Assembly: GCF_032854445.1 (NCBI RefSeq) | Contig: NC_088301.1 | Location: 49,773,187 to 49,837,186 of the forward strand | Source of the DNA: Liolophura sinensis | Taxonomy: Eukaryota > Mollusca > Polyplacophora > Chitonida > Chitonidae | Direction: 5' to 3' | Length of the DNA stretch: 64,000 bases | Shown here: positions 48,521 through 59,512 of the stretch, piece by piece | How positions within the stretch are numbered: the stretch's first letter is position 1 | How the letters are laid out: each line of letters starts with the position of its first letter | Position numbers and translations under genes: made by a program | Notes under the pieces: generated by a model | The model's database searches: none | What the model was told of the DNA's origin: nothing | Seen by the model: only the letters and a program-made list of their open reading frames with translations

Positions 48521-50142
48521 CGATAATAAATGAACGGTATCAATAATATATGATCATTACCAAACAGTATTATATGTTAAGAGTACCAATATTATGTGTA
48601 AATAGTGCAAATGGTATAAGATCGATGGTAAATTATGCTGTTGTGTAGATCTACTAATACAACACAATAGCGAAAAACGTCAAAACATGGAGTGCATTCG
48701 TATTAAAAACCATTGGAACTGAAATGCTATACACACATGTATAAAAGATCTAAATAGCCGTCTGTCTGTTCGAAGAGCACATAGCTGCTCTTATCTCGTC
48801 CAACGACGAGCGAAGATGTATACAATATAAATAGCAGATCGCTGACTAAATTTAGGCACCGCATGAGTCAAAATAGTCGGTGTTCTACATCCTTGGTACA
48901 CTGTGGAATGTGCCAGAGTTTGTGTTGATTTGTACTACTCACCCAGTTTCCGGTGGGTAAACTATTTTATTACCAAACCCAGAGTGAGTCACCATTCCCC
49001 GGCAAAGGCCTGGAAGTTATCAGCACTGCTTCTGAACAGCCGATCATTTCTAAACTTACAGCAACGTCGTGTATTTATCGAATTGAATCAAGCTATTTAT
49101 GTGCTCTATAGTCGAATACACTAATTATACGCGCACGATTTTACCATTAAGGTACCAAAGGTCTACGAAGAGTTTGTTCGAGCCTCTCTAGATTGAGGGA
49201 AGAAAGGTCTGCAATGTCGACTGCGTTAAGTATGTCGTATGTTGGAGCTGTAACATAGACGTGCAATACACTGCATGGACTACAATTTCGAGTTGAAGGG
49301 TGGTACGTGAGACAGGTATAGAATGTGCTGTTTGACATGCACAAACACGTCATGCATTTCCTTGAGCTTGCTTCAGCCAATTCTCGCGGCTGGTGGCTTC
49401 CTACCTTATTGGTTTGTACCTGTATTCAATCATATTTACGTTTCATATAGGCTCAAAATACATGTATTTAAGACAACGGAATCATTGAATGAATGCCATT
49501 TAAACAATGGCTTCAGTCACTGCATGTATTATTGTTATTTAAAATTTGTTTTAAATTCACCGAGGCCAGTTCGGGTTTCGAACCAGTTACCTCAGAGTCT
49601 GGTATGAAATGGCAAACAAGACATGCCAACATTCTTAAAATCAGTAATCCCAGATACGGAAAAACATCTACTATATGTCATTTCGTTCAGGTGAACCATT
49701 TTCAGTTGATGTATAATCACGACATTTGCATGCCTGTAGTTGTTCATGAGCATAGAAAAGATGAAAAATGTATATCTATAACAGAAAACGAGAAAGTTAG
49801 AGTTTTAATTAGAGACTTTCATCTGACTTCGAACATATAATCGCTTTTCAATATTCCTCTTGAAGGGCAAATCTGTCTGGCCAACTGGGTTGAGTTATCT
49901 GAGAAAATCATCTACTTCCACTTTTCCCGATTGCTGCTAATCTTTTCACAGACCAATAATGTTCATTAATTCATGAAGATTAACTTGTATTCCGGCTCAC
50001 TGCATAGGATATGCCATTAGACACAATTGAAGCCAGGTTTACAACGCCGTCGAAACGTTTCGTTTAGCCCATTTACCATGTTGCCCTCGACACATTGTAT
50101 GTGGTAGATTTTGCGTCTGCTTGGGAAAAAGGGTCTTAGAGT

Positions 50143-50440
50143 GAGTGAGTGCTTGGAGTTTAACGCCGTACTTAACAGTTTTCAGTCATATGAAAAGTAA
50201 TGTGTCTCTTTGTTGCAGGACGGATTTCCACCGCTCTTTTATCTAGTGCTGCTTCACTGAGACGACTCACTGAAGTATCCCCCCTCCCCGACCCCTCCCG
50301 AGCCATTATACTGATACGGATCAACCAGTCATTGTACCATCCCCTTCATGCTGAAAGCCAAGCGAGAAAGTTACAACTTCCTCAGTTATGGTGTGACCCA
50401 ACCCAGGATTGACCCTGGATCTACCGGCCTCGAAGCGGAC
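50143..50440 (-). mobile_element. SINE family B copy
   Basis: Same family as 47286-47612. It has AGTGAGTGAGTGCTTGGAGT at the tail end (left), then CAGGACGGATTTCCACCGCT and GAGCCATTATACTGATACGG. The tRNA-like head on the reverse strand (GTAGAACGTCCGCTTCGAGG, then GGGTCAATCCTGGG) is at the right end. No clear target-site duplication is visible. Confidence 0.7.
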
Positions 50441-50600
50441 GTTCTACTGGCTTTAGGGGTGTAAAACTCACAATGTATACTGCACTCTATTATAAGTAAA
50501 GATGATACAGCTTTACAGATAAACTCAAGACAATTCATTTGTTAATGTTAAGGTTTTACTCAACCAGTCATTCGTACCATATATACATTATAAAACTGTA

Positions 50601-51385
50601 TTCAGACAACAAAACTCTATATATTTGGTTCGAACCTAGTAATAAATATGACACGTAGGGCATGGCATGAAAATGACAAATGAATAAGACAATTTCTCAG
50701 TATGCTATAGAATTGAACTTGGTCCAAAAATTGAAGGGCGTAGTGCACCCATGTCACAAGGTATTGATATTCTGAACGACAATAAAACACAATTAATCTC
50801 GAATGGAAATCATAAAGGAGAGTCAGCACTTCGCTCTATTTCATACTTAAAATTGATTACAGTTTTCTTAAACACAATAAGAAACCACACTTTAATTTAA
50901 ATGTAAAATATTGTACCAAAAATTAACATTGAACTCAATGGTTCCCGTAAATCATGCAAGTAAGAAAAGATAACTTAGGAAACAACAGATACATATAAGT
51001 TAAGTACTAAAAACTGACATCAGTGCTTCTCACATTTATAAACAACATACATCGACTACAATAACTGCTCGAAATGTGAAAGCAAGAGCTAAGGGGTTGT
51101 TTAAAACAAAACATTTAAATCTGACATACAAAACATACACACTCTATGAAACAATGGGTTAACGATATGAAAATCACAGTTTCGCTTTAAAGTCAGTGTT
51201 TTGTAACAATAGAAATATGGCATGTCAACGCGGCAGGAACATAACCTACCTAGAGCACCGAATTTTGTTCACATATGTAGTAGTCCTTTGGAGCGAAAAT
51301 CCACAATTCCTACATTTCGAACTCATGTACAAGTTTATGTTGGAGAAAATTTTGGATCGTGGTATCTTGCACCACCTACTGATGG
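50601..51385 (-). other. Downstream region / probable 3' UTR of the ELK gene
   Basis: AT-rich sequence after the ELK stop codon. On the - strand an ATTAAA signal (50891-50896 on +) is the most evident cleavage signal. No other coding sequence is supported. Confidence 0.4.
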
Positions 51386-52435
51386 TCACAGGACCGGAAT
51401 TTTTGTAGGCGACGCCATAAGTATAGGCGAAGATAGGTTGTCGAACCCAGACAACGTGGGCACTGTCATTTGTGGAACAGCCATGTGGCCGCTGACGTAT
51501 GTTGGGAACTGAAAGGCGGTGGAGCCTGTGGTGTAGCATGGGCTAAGAGAGTTCAGAGAGCTCCAGAAGGTCAGGAAAGGTGTTCTCTGGCCAGGAATAA
51601 CAGGGCTGGCGACAAGGACCGGGGTCTGCAAGGGTGAAAACGGTGTCGGTAAGGTCTTTGCACCTGGGCTTGGCACAGGTACTTGTGAGGCTGAGGACAA
51701 GATGGTGTTGGCTCCCCCTACGTTGAGACTGAGTGGAACTGGTAGAGGCTTTGGTTTGCTGATGACTGACGCTGACGTCGATCTGGGTTTTTCGTCTTCC
51801 GAGCTGCTGGAGTGTGACGGTTCGCCAGATCGGGGACGTTTGGGTGGTGTTGCTGATGGAGCGGGCATCAAAGAATCAGATTCACGTTTTAATCCCACAT
51901 GAGACATGGTGCTGTGGGTTGAATGAGGAATGTTATGCCCTGAGGTGACCGCTTGAGAGGAGTTCACAGCCAACTGGAAACGAGAAAAGTGTCCTGGTGG
52001 CTGCCAAGAAATCGGAGGCTGACCGATATCTGACGATGTAGATGTAGGAGGTGGCATTTCAAATGGTCTGACAGGGGGACTCTGGAAGTTGGTGAGGGGT
52101 TGTCCAAACTGTCCATAAAGGCTCTCCATCTTCACTTTGAAAGGGATTTTATTTTCGGTTTTCACCACTTCGGGAAATGAAACAAACTTGTACACAAATT
52201 TTTGTCCAACGACTTTCTTGATGATGTTCTTGTCGTAATAATAACGGAGAGCTCGGCTGAGCTTGTCATAGTTCATATTGGTTTTGTTTTTGCGAAGTCC
52301 CCATAACTTCGCTACCTCGTCAGCATTTATCAACTTGAATTCACCCTCTGTGTTTGTCCACTGGATCTTGTCCTTGTGCTGCTGGTTAATCAATAGCTCC
52401 AAGAGAAAGTGCCACAACGTTATGTTGGTATCCAT
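51386..52435 (-). CDS. ELK: ELK-type ETS transcription factor, 349 aa from the canonical start
   Basis: The frame begins [15 protein letters not shown] and ends at TGA (51386-51388). Residues 4-86 are an ETS DNA-binding domain nearly identical to those of vertebrate ELK1/3/4, with the recognition helix [16 protein letters not shown] including R61 and R64, which contact GGA. Residues 102-114 ([13 protein letters not shown]) look like a divergent B box, the SRF contact. VKTE at 91-94 and LKRE at 182-185 fit the SUMO consensus. [11 protein letters not shown] at 227-237 resembles the MAPK D-type docking site. [13 protein letters not shown] (287-299) is the C-terminal activation box, with S298-P matching the key MAPK site of Elk-1, and FQFP (308-311) is the ERK FxFP docking site. 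It is a nuclear ternary complex factor expected to act with SRF at serum response elements. One exon codes for all of this. Which vertebrate paralogue it matches best cannot be said. Confidence 0.94.
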   Translation of the reverse strand: MDTNITLWHFLLELLINQQHKDKIQWTNTEGEFKLINADEVAKLWGLRKNKTNMNYDKLSRALRYYYDKNIIKKVVGQKFVYKFVSFPEVVKTENKIPFKVKMESLYGQFGQPLTNFQSPPVRPFEMPPPTSTSSDIGQPPISWQPPGHFSRFQLAVNSSQAVTSGHNIPHSTHSTMSHVGLKRESDSLMPAPSATPPKRPRSGEPSHSSSSEDEKPRSTSASVISKPKPLPVPLSLNVGGANTILSSASQVPVPSPGAKTLPTPFSPLQTPVLVASPVIPGQRTPFLTFWSSLNSLSPCYTTGSTAFQFPTYVSGHMAVPQMTVPTLSGFDNLSSPILMASPTKIPVL

Positions 52436-52440
52436 TCCAC
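51386..52440 (-). other. ELK: ELK main coding exon, with acceptor
   Basis: On the - strand TTCTTTTCTATGCTTTCAG ends at 52441 and the exon begins GTGGAATGGATACC. The ATG of MDTN is therefore only five bases inside the exon. The frame that would read through from upstream exons (G|GT GGA ATG) stays open. The exon is either preceded by a noncoding leader or by the coding exons listed separately. Confidence 0.8.
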
Positions 52441-52804
52441 CTGAAAGCATAGAAAAGAACGGTTAAATGACACAGTCAAATAAATATTAATCGAAATAGC
52501 AGAATGTTGATTTTAAGGCAACAATGAAACACAGAAGATATACAACACGCATAAAGGCCAACAAGCCTGTTTCAACCTGTAGAAACAAGTTCCTTTTGAG
52601 TGAAAACACTCAAAACAAGTTTCCTTTCAAGGCTAACCTGTTGAAACGAAAGTAAAGTCGCATCCAGTAAAAGACTGATAAGGGCGACATGAGCGCATTT
52701 CGCCTGCTTCTTGATCGTGTCTTGCTGCAGTGCAGAGTACCACAAAGTGGGTCTGATTTCTGTTGATGCAGCAGAATAACTGTTGGCAATTGTAATTCGC
52801 TCAC

Positions 52805-53000
52805 TTGATAAGGCTACTGAGGGGTCATTAGCGAGCCATATTTCACAAGGTGACACCCAGTTAACACCACGCTATCGGAAATTAAGAAGCTTTGCCGGTC
52901 GTCTGCTCCGACTACAGCCTTCGAGATGGCGGAACAGGACGTCGTCCCTTACAGGACAAATCCCGACATCCTTCGTGTCGCCCAAGGCCTTTAATGATTA
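52805..53000 (-). promoter_or_regulatory. CpG-richer stretch, possible proximal promoter or leader of ELK
   Basis: CpG-rich DNA with GAGATGGCGGAAC (a YY1-like ATGGCGG core on +) and, on the - strand, a donor-like TATCAA|GTGAGC near 52804. A leader ending there and spliced to 52440 would use the MDTN start. This is an alternative to the distal promoter and the evidence is thin. Confidence 0.2.
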
Positions 53001-53685
53001 ATTTTTTCTTAATCTGAACGTCTCTGTTTGAATTTAATTAATTTAGCCTTTGACATGCAGCAGTTTTTAAATCTGATAAGAAGTTGATCGGTTTGAAAAA
53101 ATAATGCTGAAAACATGGGGTTCATTGTTTTGTCGAGTAATCTCATAATTACAATTTTACAAAAATTGACAGTTGTGCACCATGTAGTCTATTGCGATCT
53201 ACATGCCCTTACCATGGCGGAGAGGCCCGATTACCTTTAGTTGACCCAGCTATAGCATAGTGACGTCTCTCTCACAAATATATGGGTTACTTATTTCTGG
53301 AAAACCTCACCTATACCTGATCGACTTTTTACGCGATATTATCACTTTTTCTCGTCTGCTGTCAAAACCTGATGCTCTCTTGCAAAGTTTATTCCGCTAG
53401 CATCAGCGCTGAAAAGCCTACAGATATAATAGTATCCCGGAAAGAACTGCCTGCCGCATCGAGCCATCCGCCTAAAAATTTCCCTCGTTTGAAACTAGCA
53501 CGTACATCCTGACACCGGGACTTATGAGGTATAAGGAAATCTTGCTTACTTCATTTCCTAAAGAGTGTCGTGTCCTCGGGTGCAATCTCTAATCTTTTAT
53601 CCGCTAATAACTGAAATGATCGTGTAAGGCAAACCCAGGAAACGTTGATCAACCTTCACATGTAAACGTCTAACGACAAGGATAT

Positions 53686-53773
53686 AGCGCGACCTGTCCT
53701 GTCTTCTTCCCGGGGCTTCATAAGGGAAGTGGGCGTGCCTAAAGCCCCGGGGAGAAAGGGACAGGGTGGCGCT
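53686..53773. other. Imperfect hairpin of 88 nt in an ELK intron
   Basis: The left arm (about 34 bases from 53686) pairs with the right arm ending at 53773. The inner CCCGGGGCTT pairs perfectly with AAGCCCCGGG, and CTGTCC and GCGC blocks further out also pair. The spacer is about 21 bases. Size and shape are like a microRNA precursor, but the strong G+C core and the palindromic CCCGGGG would also suit a foldback element. No known microRNA is recognised. Confidence 0.5.
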
Positions 53774-54336
53774 TACGGGACGACGATTTTGTCAGCTGTA
53801 AAGAGCTCTTTAAAGACGGTTTTACACCTATAATTACTGCGAGTAATTCCTACTAAAATGGATTTTGTTATAGCAAACCGGATACTGTCTGGCGACTTTA
53901 CAGCTAGACTGGTGAAATTACGCCAGTGTAAGGGACTTTTTACGCAGACCTGACACACCGGAAAGTCAAATTACACAGAAACAGTTTAAGCATAAGAGGC
54001 ATGAAGTTAACAGCAATGATTTGCCTCTCTTGAAACATGGTAAACTATCTATCGCGCTTTCTCTGGTTTGTTTACTTCCCCCCATGCGTTTGTGTCAACA
54101 TGCGTCTTTGTGCATCAAATCAATTGTGAGGCGCCTCCATTCCAGAATGTGTTCCCAGACAGAAAACGTAAAAAACTCTGATCTCTACAAAATTTCCAGT
54201 ACACGTCCGGAAAAATACAAAACGCCTAAATGGTCCAATAACAAATTTGTAATCAATTGACCATAGTTGTGCCATCCTGTGTGCCACAGGATGAAATAAA
54301 GAAGAATATTAAGATCAATTCATCTTCTTGGATACT

Positions 54337-54420
54337 ATTGACCGCCGTCATATAAGTGAAATATTCTTCAGTTAGGCGTAATACTCCAATCAACCAAACA
54401 AACAAATAAATAAATAAACA
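54337..54420 (+). mobile_element. SINE family A, tail fragment
   Basis: CCGTCATATAAGTGAAATATTCTT followed by a diverged GTAATACTCCAATCA and a tail of AAATA units (described by type) match the end of the full-length copies. Only the last 80 bases are present. Confidence 0.7.
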
Positions 54421-54612
54421 ATCCCCTCTCTAATTACTGCACTAGACAGTTAACCCAATATATCTTCTTGTATTGTCATAGATTGACTGTGTTCACTGTT
54501 AAACAATACACATTTCACAGCTCCTATGCTTACGTGAGTAAACAGAACAGAAACTTTAGTGATTGCTGGGAATGTAGTAGGGTGCTGTATTTGACAATGG
54601 CATGACTCTTAC

Positions 54613-54738
54613 CTTTTGCTTTCACTGAGCATACGGACGATTTTCCTTTTAGGGAATCTGAAGTGGACGACACTAGTGAGCTATCAGAAACCTTTGATGA
54701 TTCCGACAAAGCTGGAGATGGGGAACATTGACTTAAAT
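54613..54738 (-). CDS. ELK: Candidate ELK upstream coding exon B
   Basis: On the - strand a strong acceptor (TTGTTCTCTGTTTCAG) and a strong donor (AAAAG|GTAAGAG) bound 126 bases. Only the phase-1 frame is open. It reads DLSQCSPSPALSESSKVSD and continues Ser/Lys-rich for 42 codons. It joins in frame (G|GT) to the ETS exon. It could also be an untranslated exon that is open by chance. Confidence 0.55.
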
Positions 54739-55574
54739 CTGAAACAGAGAACAATGCTGAATTGGTCATCATGTTCTAATTATATACAAGCTACTGTTAA
54801 GCTAACTCTAGGGTGTCAGCGTTTTCTTGGCGATTCAATGTATCTTTAAGACTTTCAGCATTCCATTCGATGGCTTCGGATGCCAGAATCCGGGTGCTTA
54901 CAGGAATGCACATTTATCTAGGGTCAATCTAGTTAAAGGGCCTGACACTGTCTCCTAAAATAAGCAATTCCACTCTTATAAATTCCTTTCTTTACAAAAC
55001 CAACACAGGCCGACATGTCCCGCGAATCCGGCACGTAAGAATCTCCTCTTCCTGAAATCTTATCCCGCCCGGGGGAGTCGGGGAACGTGGATGTTTGTAT
55101 AGAAGACCTCAAAAGCCTGTCAGCGTGCCTTCAAATAACCGGAATGACCGCATGTCTCCGGGATAGGGTGGCAGGTGACTTCCCCTCTAATGAAATATCC
55201 CGACAAAATCATATTGAGAAGGGAAGTTACGCTGCTTGGCTTTACACTGGCGATTAATTCCGACCGCCTCCAATGTCCTCACATTAATGTTATTGGTATC
55301 TATGGTTCTTTAATCAGCAGAGTATCCGGCAAACGCTACGGTCCGATATTCCACAAACCAACCGAACTATTATCTTAATCATAAGCCCTTAATCCCCGCA
55401 AGCACAAGACCACAATGGGATTGACTTTACATTTGATAATGTACAGTAAGAAAGATGAACAGTGTAATGAGGACTTGCTCAATAACAGTTTGAGTTATAC
55501 TATTGTTCATACCAATCAAAGCAAGTGGAGCAGCCCAGTGGAAAAGGTAAGATGTACCTGACGTATACGCATAC

Positions 55575-55664
55575 CTGTTCGATCCATATCCCATAGAAAC
55601 CGTGGTACTCTAGATGACTCCGTCTTTTCTATGGGCAGGCTAGTTTCCAGGTATGCGCTCGAAT
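55575..55664 (-). CDS. ELK: Candidate ELK upstream coding exon A
   Basis: On the - strand TGTTCAATTTCAG precedes and GAACAG|GTATGC follows a 90-base exon that starts and ends in phase 1. Only that frame is open; it reads SSAYLETSLPIEKTE, then SSRVPRFLWDMDRT. It joins exon B as G|AT (Asp). No domain is recognised. Confidence 0.5.
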
Positions 55665-56777
55665 CTGAAATTGAACACAGACGTCTATTTTATCAACACG
55701 CTGAAGTAGAGCCAACTAGACATTGTCCAAAAACGCACACGTCCAACAACAGCGAGACGTAATCGCGTATATACGCGTGTATACAATGTTCCACAAACAC
55801 GATCATACAGAATGCATGCGTGGTTCAGCTACATACAGGCTGAAGTCTGAGCTGTCTGACTCATTTTCATCCGAAACTGACATTATGTTTTATCTGCAAT
55901 TAACATTTCATCAGCATATACCACTGGCAGACCTCTAATACACAAAATCTGCCGGGCTATCTGAACCCCTAATTTGCTGTTTCCGGTATCATTTCCTCTC
56001 GGATCCTCGCCGTGCAGTTTCAATCTTTACCCGTCTAATTCGATCCGTAGACAAACCTCCACGTCGTGACATGACCATTAAATGGTGAACACTTTTTGAT
56101 CGAACACGAAGTACACTTCCTACACAGCCAACAGCTGTTCTAGCAATCGATTTCATTGTAGAATAGGTGTATGTTGATACAAAATTGCTAGACAGTTTAA
56201 TAAAACTTTGAACACATGCTATTTTTACAACCAACAGCCAACAACCAACATTCATAACATCCAAATCCAAATGTGAAAGGCAAAACGCATATTCGTAGAC
56301 TGTTCAGTTTCCTAGCATGTTGGATCGATAAGGTAAAGCAAGATTAATATTAACTTAATTTTTTTATTAACCAACTGCCTTATGTTATATTCATTTATCG
56401 GATGACATGCTGAATTAATAGGTTGCCCGTTTCCTAAGCATTCACCTTTAACCCAAGTCCATAAGCCGCTTGTCGGTAAACACTGCTTTCACACCTGAGC
56501 GGCGAATTTAGCACGGACACAAAACAATCTAACGCGATCATGTTGTGGACTTAGACACATATAGAAAAGAATTAGAGCAGCAATGTTGTTTTCTTGCAAG
56601 CGTTTTTAGTAGAACAATGCCGAAATTGCTTTTGTTTCTGGACTTCCATAAATTCTTCTGACCACAGTTTCGTGCCAACTTTAACTCGAAAATCCCTTCT
56701 GGTGCACAAACCCCCGTTCTAAATTAAGGGCACAAGCTTGATGACAGTCTAACGTGGGTACTCTTCGATACACATAC

Positions 56778-56811
56778 CTTGAGTTGCACATGTCATCGCA
56801 CTCGGCAAGCT
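56778..56811 (-). CDS. ELK: Candidate ELK first coding exon
   Basis: A 34-base exon on the - strand. The acceptor is GTTGTGTAAACAG (weak tract) and the donor CTCAAG|GTATGTG (strong). An ATG at 56796-56794 opens MTCATQ and leaves phase 1, as exon A requires. With exons A and B and the ETS exon the product would be 429 residues. The very short coding part and the weak acceptor keep confidence low. Confidence 0.3.
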
Positions 56812-57828
56812 CTGTTTACACAACGCGTTAGGATGATTATCCGGCGTCACACGCTACCTAAGCGTATCAGAGACATGCCATATTCAGTTGTTAAGCTTAC
56901 CCCAAGAATCCAGTCAACCAAAATTGAAATCAACGAATTCGTGAACTGTTTTTTAGTGACTGCTATACAAGGCGGGGTTTTCCATAGCTAGACTTGAAGA
57001 ACAAATATCAAAGAGAACATGCACTGACAGTTCCTGCATAGGGCACAAGTGCTGTAATTGGCTTCTCACCCCTCCCCCCTCCTCCTTGGGCGAATCAACC
57101 GCAAGTGGGGAACCCATGCTGGTGTGACGATAGAAACGTACCGCTACACCACACGAGGTTTACATTTTAGACCACCGGTATGTTCGGGTCATTCAGTAAT
57201 ATTTCTGTAACTTCAGCCACTGGTAATATTGACAAACGTTTATTAACAATTAGATTGTTTACAAACATAACCTAGATTTACGTTAAACGTGGAAGGATGA
57301 TAATACAAAAATGTAAGTGAATAACCACGTGATTATGACACTATAGTCGTCTCAGTTTTAAAGAGATTATAACTACTTGGCGCTCAGTGACTATCCAAAC
57401 ATACGTTTACGTCTACCTCCATAATCTGTAAAAGATTTAAATCTTTTTCGTTAACATTTTGTACAACACAAATGTCATAACAGGACTCGAGTCACACCAC
57501 TACTCTAGAACCCAAGACGGAAAGACTTCATGGTGCCTCAGAGTGACAAATTTAAGGTTAGATAAACCAACACATACGATGACAACTGAGCAGACCGGAT
57601 CGTAGAATATTTACTGCCGATTGTCGTTTCCTTTCAACACAATATTACATACTCAACGCCATTTCAGATTGTTTCACAGTGAAGCAGGCAGTTCAGGCAC
57701 ATGATCACAACGGCCGGACTTCTTTCTGAGTCCATCTCTGTTATATGACATGTGTCAGACTATATTAAAACGTTATTTACTCAAACAACAGTTAGAATTG
57801 CACATATAAAGATACGAACAGTTCTTAC

Positions 57829-58190
57829 CGTTTACACGCAAAGTTGGGTAGAGGACAGTTAAAAGTCAATTCGGTTTTATGTAAGGTCTATGCTATCTAT
57901 AAGATCGACACCTTCCTGACATGGTTCTCCGCGAGATAGTTCATGACATATGTATACAGTGATACAAGGATTGTGTACATTGTATCATGATTATATACCA
58001 TCATACACTTATGTGCATGGTTTACAGAAATTGCTCAGTCATAAATGGTGGACATTGATTGGCTACTAAAGAGATGTCAAGCCGTGGTCAAAGTTAGCTA
58101 GCCAATGAAAACACTACCGGGTACGGTAAGGTCGAGATCCGGTTTCCCACTGCGCACCTCTTGTGCCCTCTTCCGGATGGTACAATCCGG
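57829..58190 (-). promoter_or_regulatory. ELK: Candidate ELK promoter and leader exon with three ETS motifs
   Basis: On the - strand three CCGGA(A/T) motifs lie at 58137-58142, 58171-58178 and 58185-58190, all with GGA on the same strand, followed by CCAAT-type boxes near 58057-58063 and 58100-58105. About 230 bases downstream is a strong donor (AAACG|GTAAGAAC) with the exon end at 57829. This fits an ETS-driven, TATA-less promoter with a noncoding first exon. The start site is inferred, not seen. Confidence 0.4.
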
Positions 58191-59369
58191 GAGGTTTGTG
58201 TCACATATCCACTTTTAACCACAAAACAATGGCTTTTTGACACAACATGATAGCCTAATCTCATCATTGACATGTCATCTGAGCTGTTAATTGTTTCACA
58301 AAGATATACAGTCAGAGAAGCAACTCTTGCCTATATAACCACACTCTAGTCCCAGCCAAACCAACTATTTGCATTCATGGACATATAGACAATCCACATA
58401 CACATAATAGGAAATAGTTTCAGAGAACAGTTAAAGTTAAGTTTACAAACTAAAAGTGGGCTTTTTATGAAATAAGTAATCTTATCACCTATCATCAACT
58501 GGTACAAAAGCTCAAGGTCTCATTGACTATATTTTTCTCTAAGCTGACGATTTTAATTACGTATGACACTGAACAACAGTGAAATATGCGATGAATATCT
58601 ACGACTTATATATTAGGCATTATCAAACTTCATTATCGAAAACAAATGACAAAATAAAGTAGAAAGTGACAGTAATGAAATATTATACGGCAAAAGTGCA
58701 CTGGTATAAGGTTTACACATCACACTTTGTCCCCCGTGGGGTGAGACCCATCCACGTTTTCCACGATAACGATGCGTGATATTTATATCTACAACTGTGA
58801 CATTAAGAATGAATTACTGTGAAACTTTAAATATTAAAATCAAACTGTCATACTACATCATACATCAAGTGAAACTAGACATATAAACAAATAACTTAAA
58901 ATCGTATATTAAATAGTAGCAAGCACGAATTGCGTACTTTCAGTTTAAATGAAGTACTAGATTAAATATAGTGTTAAAAGTAGCTTCAGAAGTTAAGCAA
59001 AGGCTAAACGGAATGTGGAAAAATTAGAAGGTAGTTTCACTTATACCTTCAAGAGATTTTCTACCTTAATGTGTTAAAATGACATGTTTATTTATGTTTG
59101 ACAAATTTCGACAATTATTTAAAAAAATAGCAAGATTTATTGTCACCAAATAAACCTTTTTTAATCAATCTACTTAGTCTGTGATAGCGGCACACATGGT
59201 CACATATGCCCAGTCACGAGCCAATAAAGCTTCTTAAATAAATCCAATAAAGAATGAATGCGCGAATTTACTCCTATCACGTTGACCCAGATACACGTTC
59301 AGGCCTTCCTCTGGAGGCAACCCTATATACCTTAATGTGGAGGTCTTATACAAAGTGAGTTTTACTTAC

Positions 59370-59508
59370 ATGCAGTGGTCATAGACGACTGGCCAAACTT
59401 GTAGTGGGGAGCTTTGTGATGTCTATAATGCATACGTAAATACATATAGCGAGAAGCCGTGAGAGACGAACATTGTGAAAACAATAGCAACCCAAATATG
59501 GTCAGCAT
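59370..59508 (-). CDS. Possible signal-peptide first exon, or leader sequence
   Basis: On the - strand an ATG at 59508 opens 46 codons, MLTIFGLLLFSQCSSLTAS followed by a His/Tyr-rich stretch, and ends at a near-perfect donor (GCAT|GTAAGT) in phase 1. The first 19 residues look like a cleavable secretion signal, and phase 1 is typical after signal-peptide exons. I found no partner exons for a secreted protein, so it may instead be an alternative noncoding leader of the ELK gene. Confidence 0.25.
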
Positions 59509-59512
59509 CCGG
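59492..59512 (-). promoter_or_regulatory. SRE-like site: ETS motif plus CArG box
   Basis: On the - strand the order is CCGGAT, five bases, CCATATTTGG. The second part is an exact CArG box (CC, six A/T, GG), the SRF site, and the first is an ETS core in the orientation seen at the c-fos element, where the gap is two bases. Ternary complex factors such as ELK bind this composite with SRF. It lies about 7 kb upstream of the ETS exon. Confidence 0.4.

Larger units (their letters stand above)
38131..50600. other. Gene-free, repeat-rich intergenic block
   Basis: No reading frame here is supported by splice sites or family similarity. Frames at 46603-46917, 47298-47531 and 42896-43279 are translations of repeats. 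The block carries SINE families A, B and C, interspersed family D, a foldback at 43034-43237 and a 44-bp tandem array at 48310-48520. The stretches at about 40430-43000 and 43300-45540 hold nothing I can name. Confidence 0.7.
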
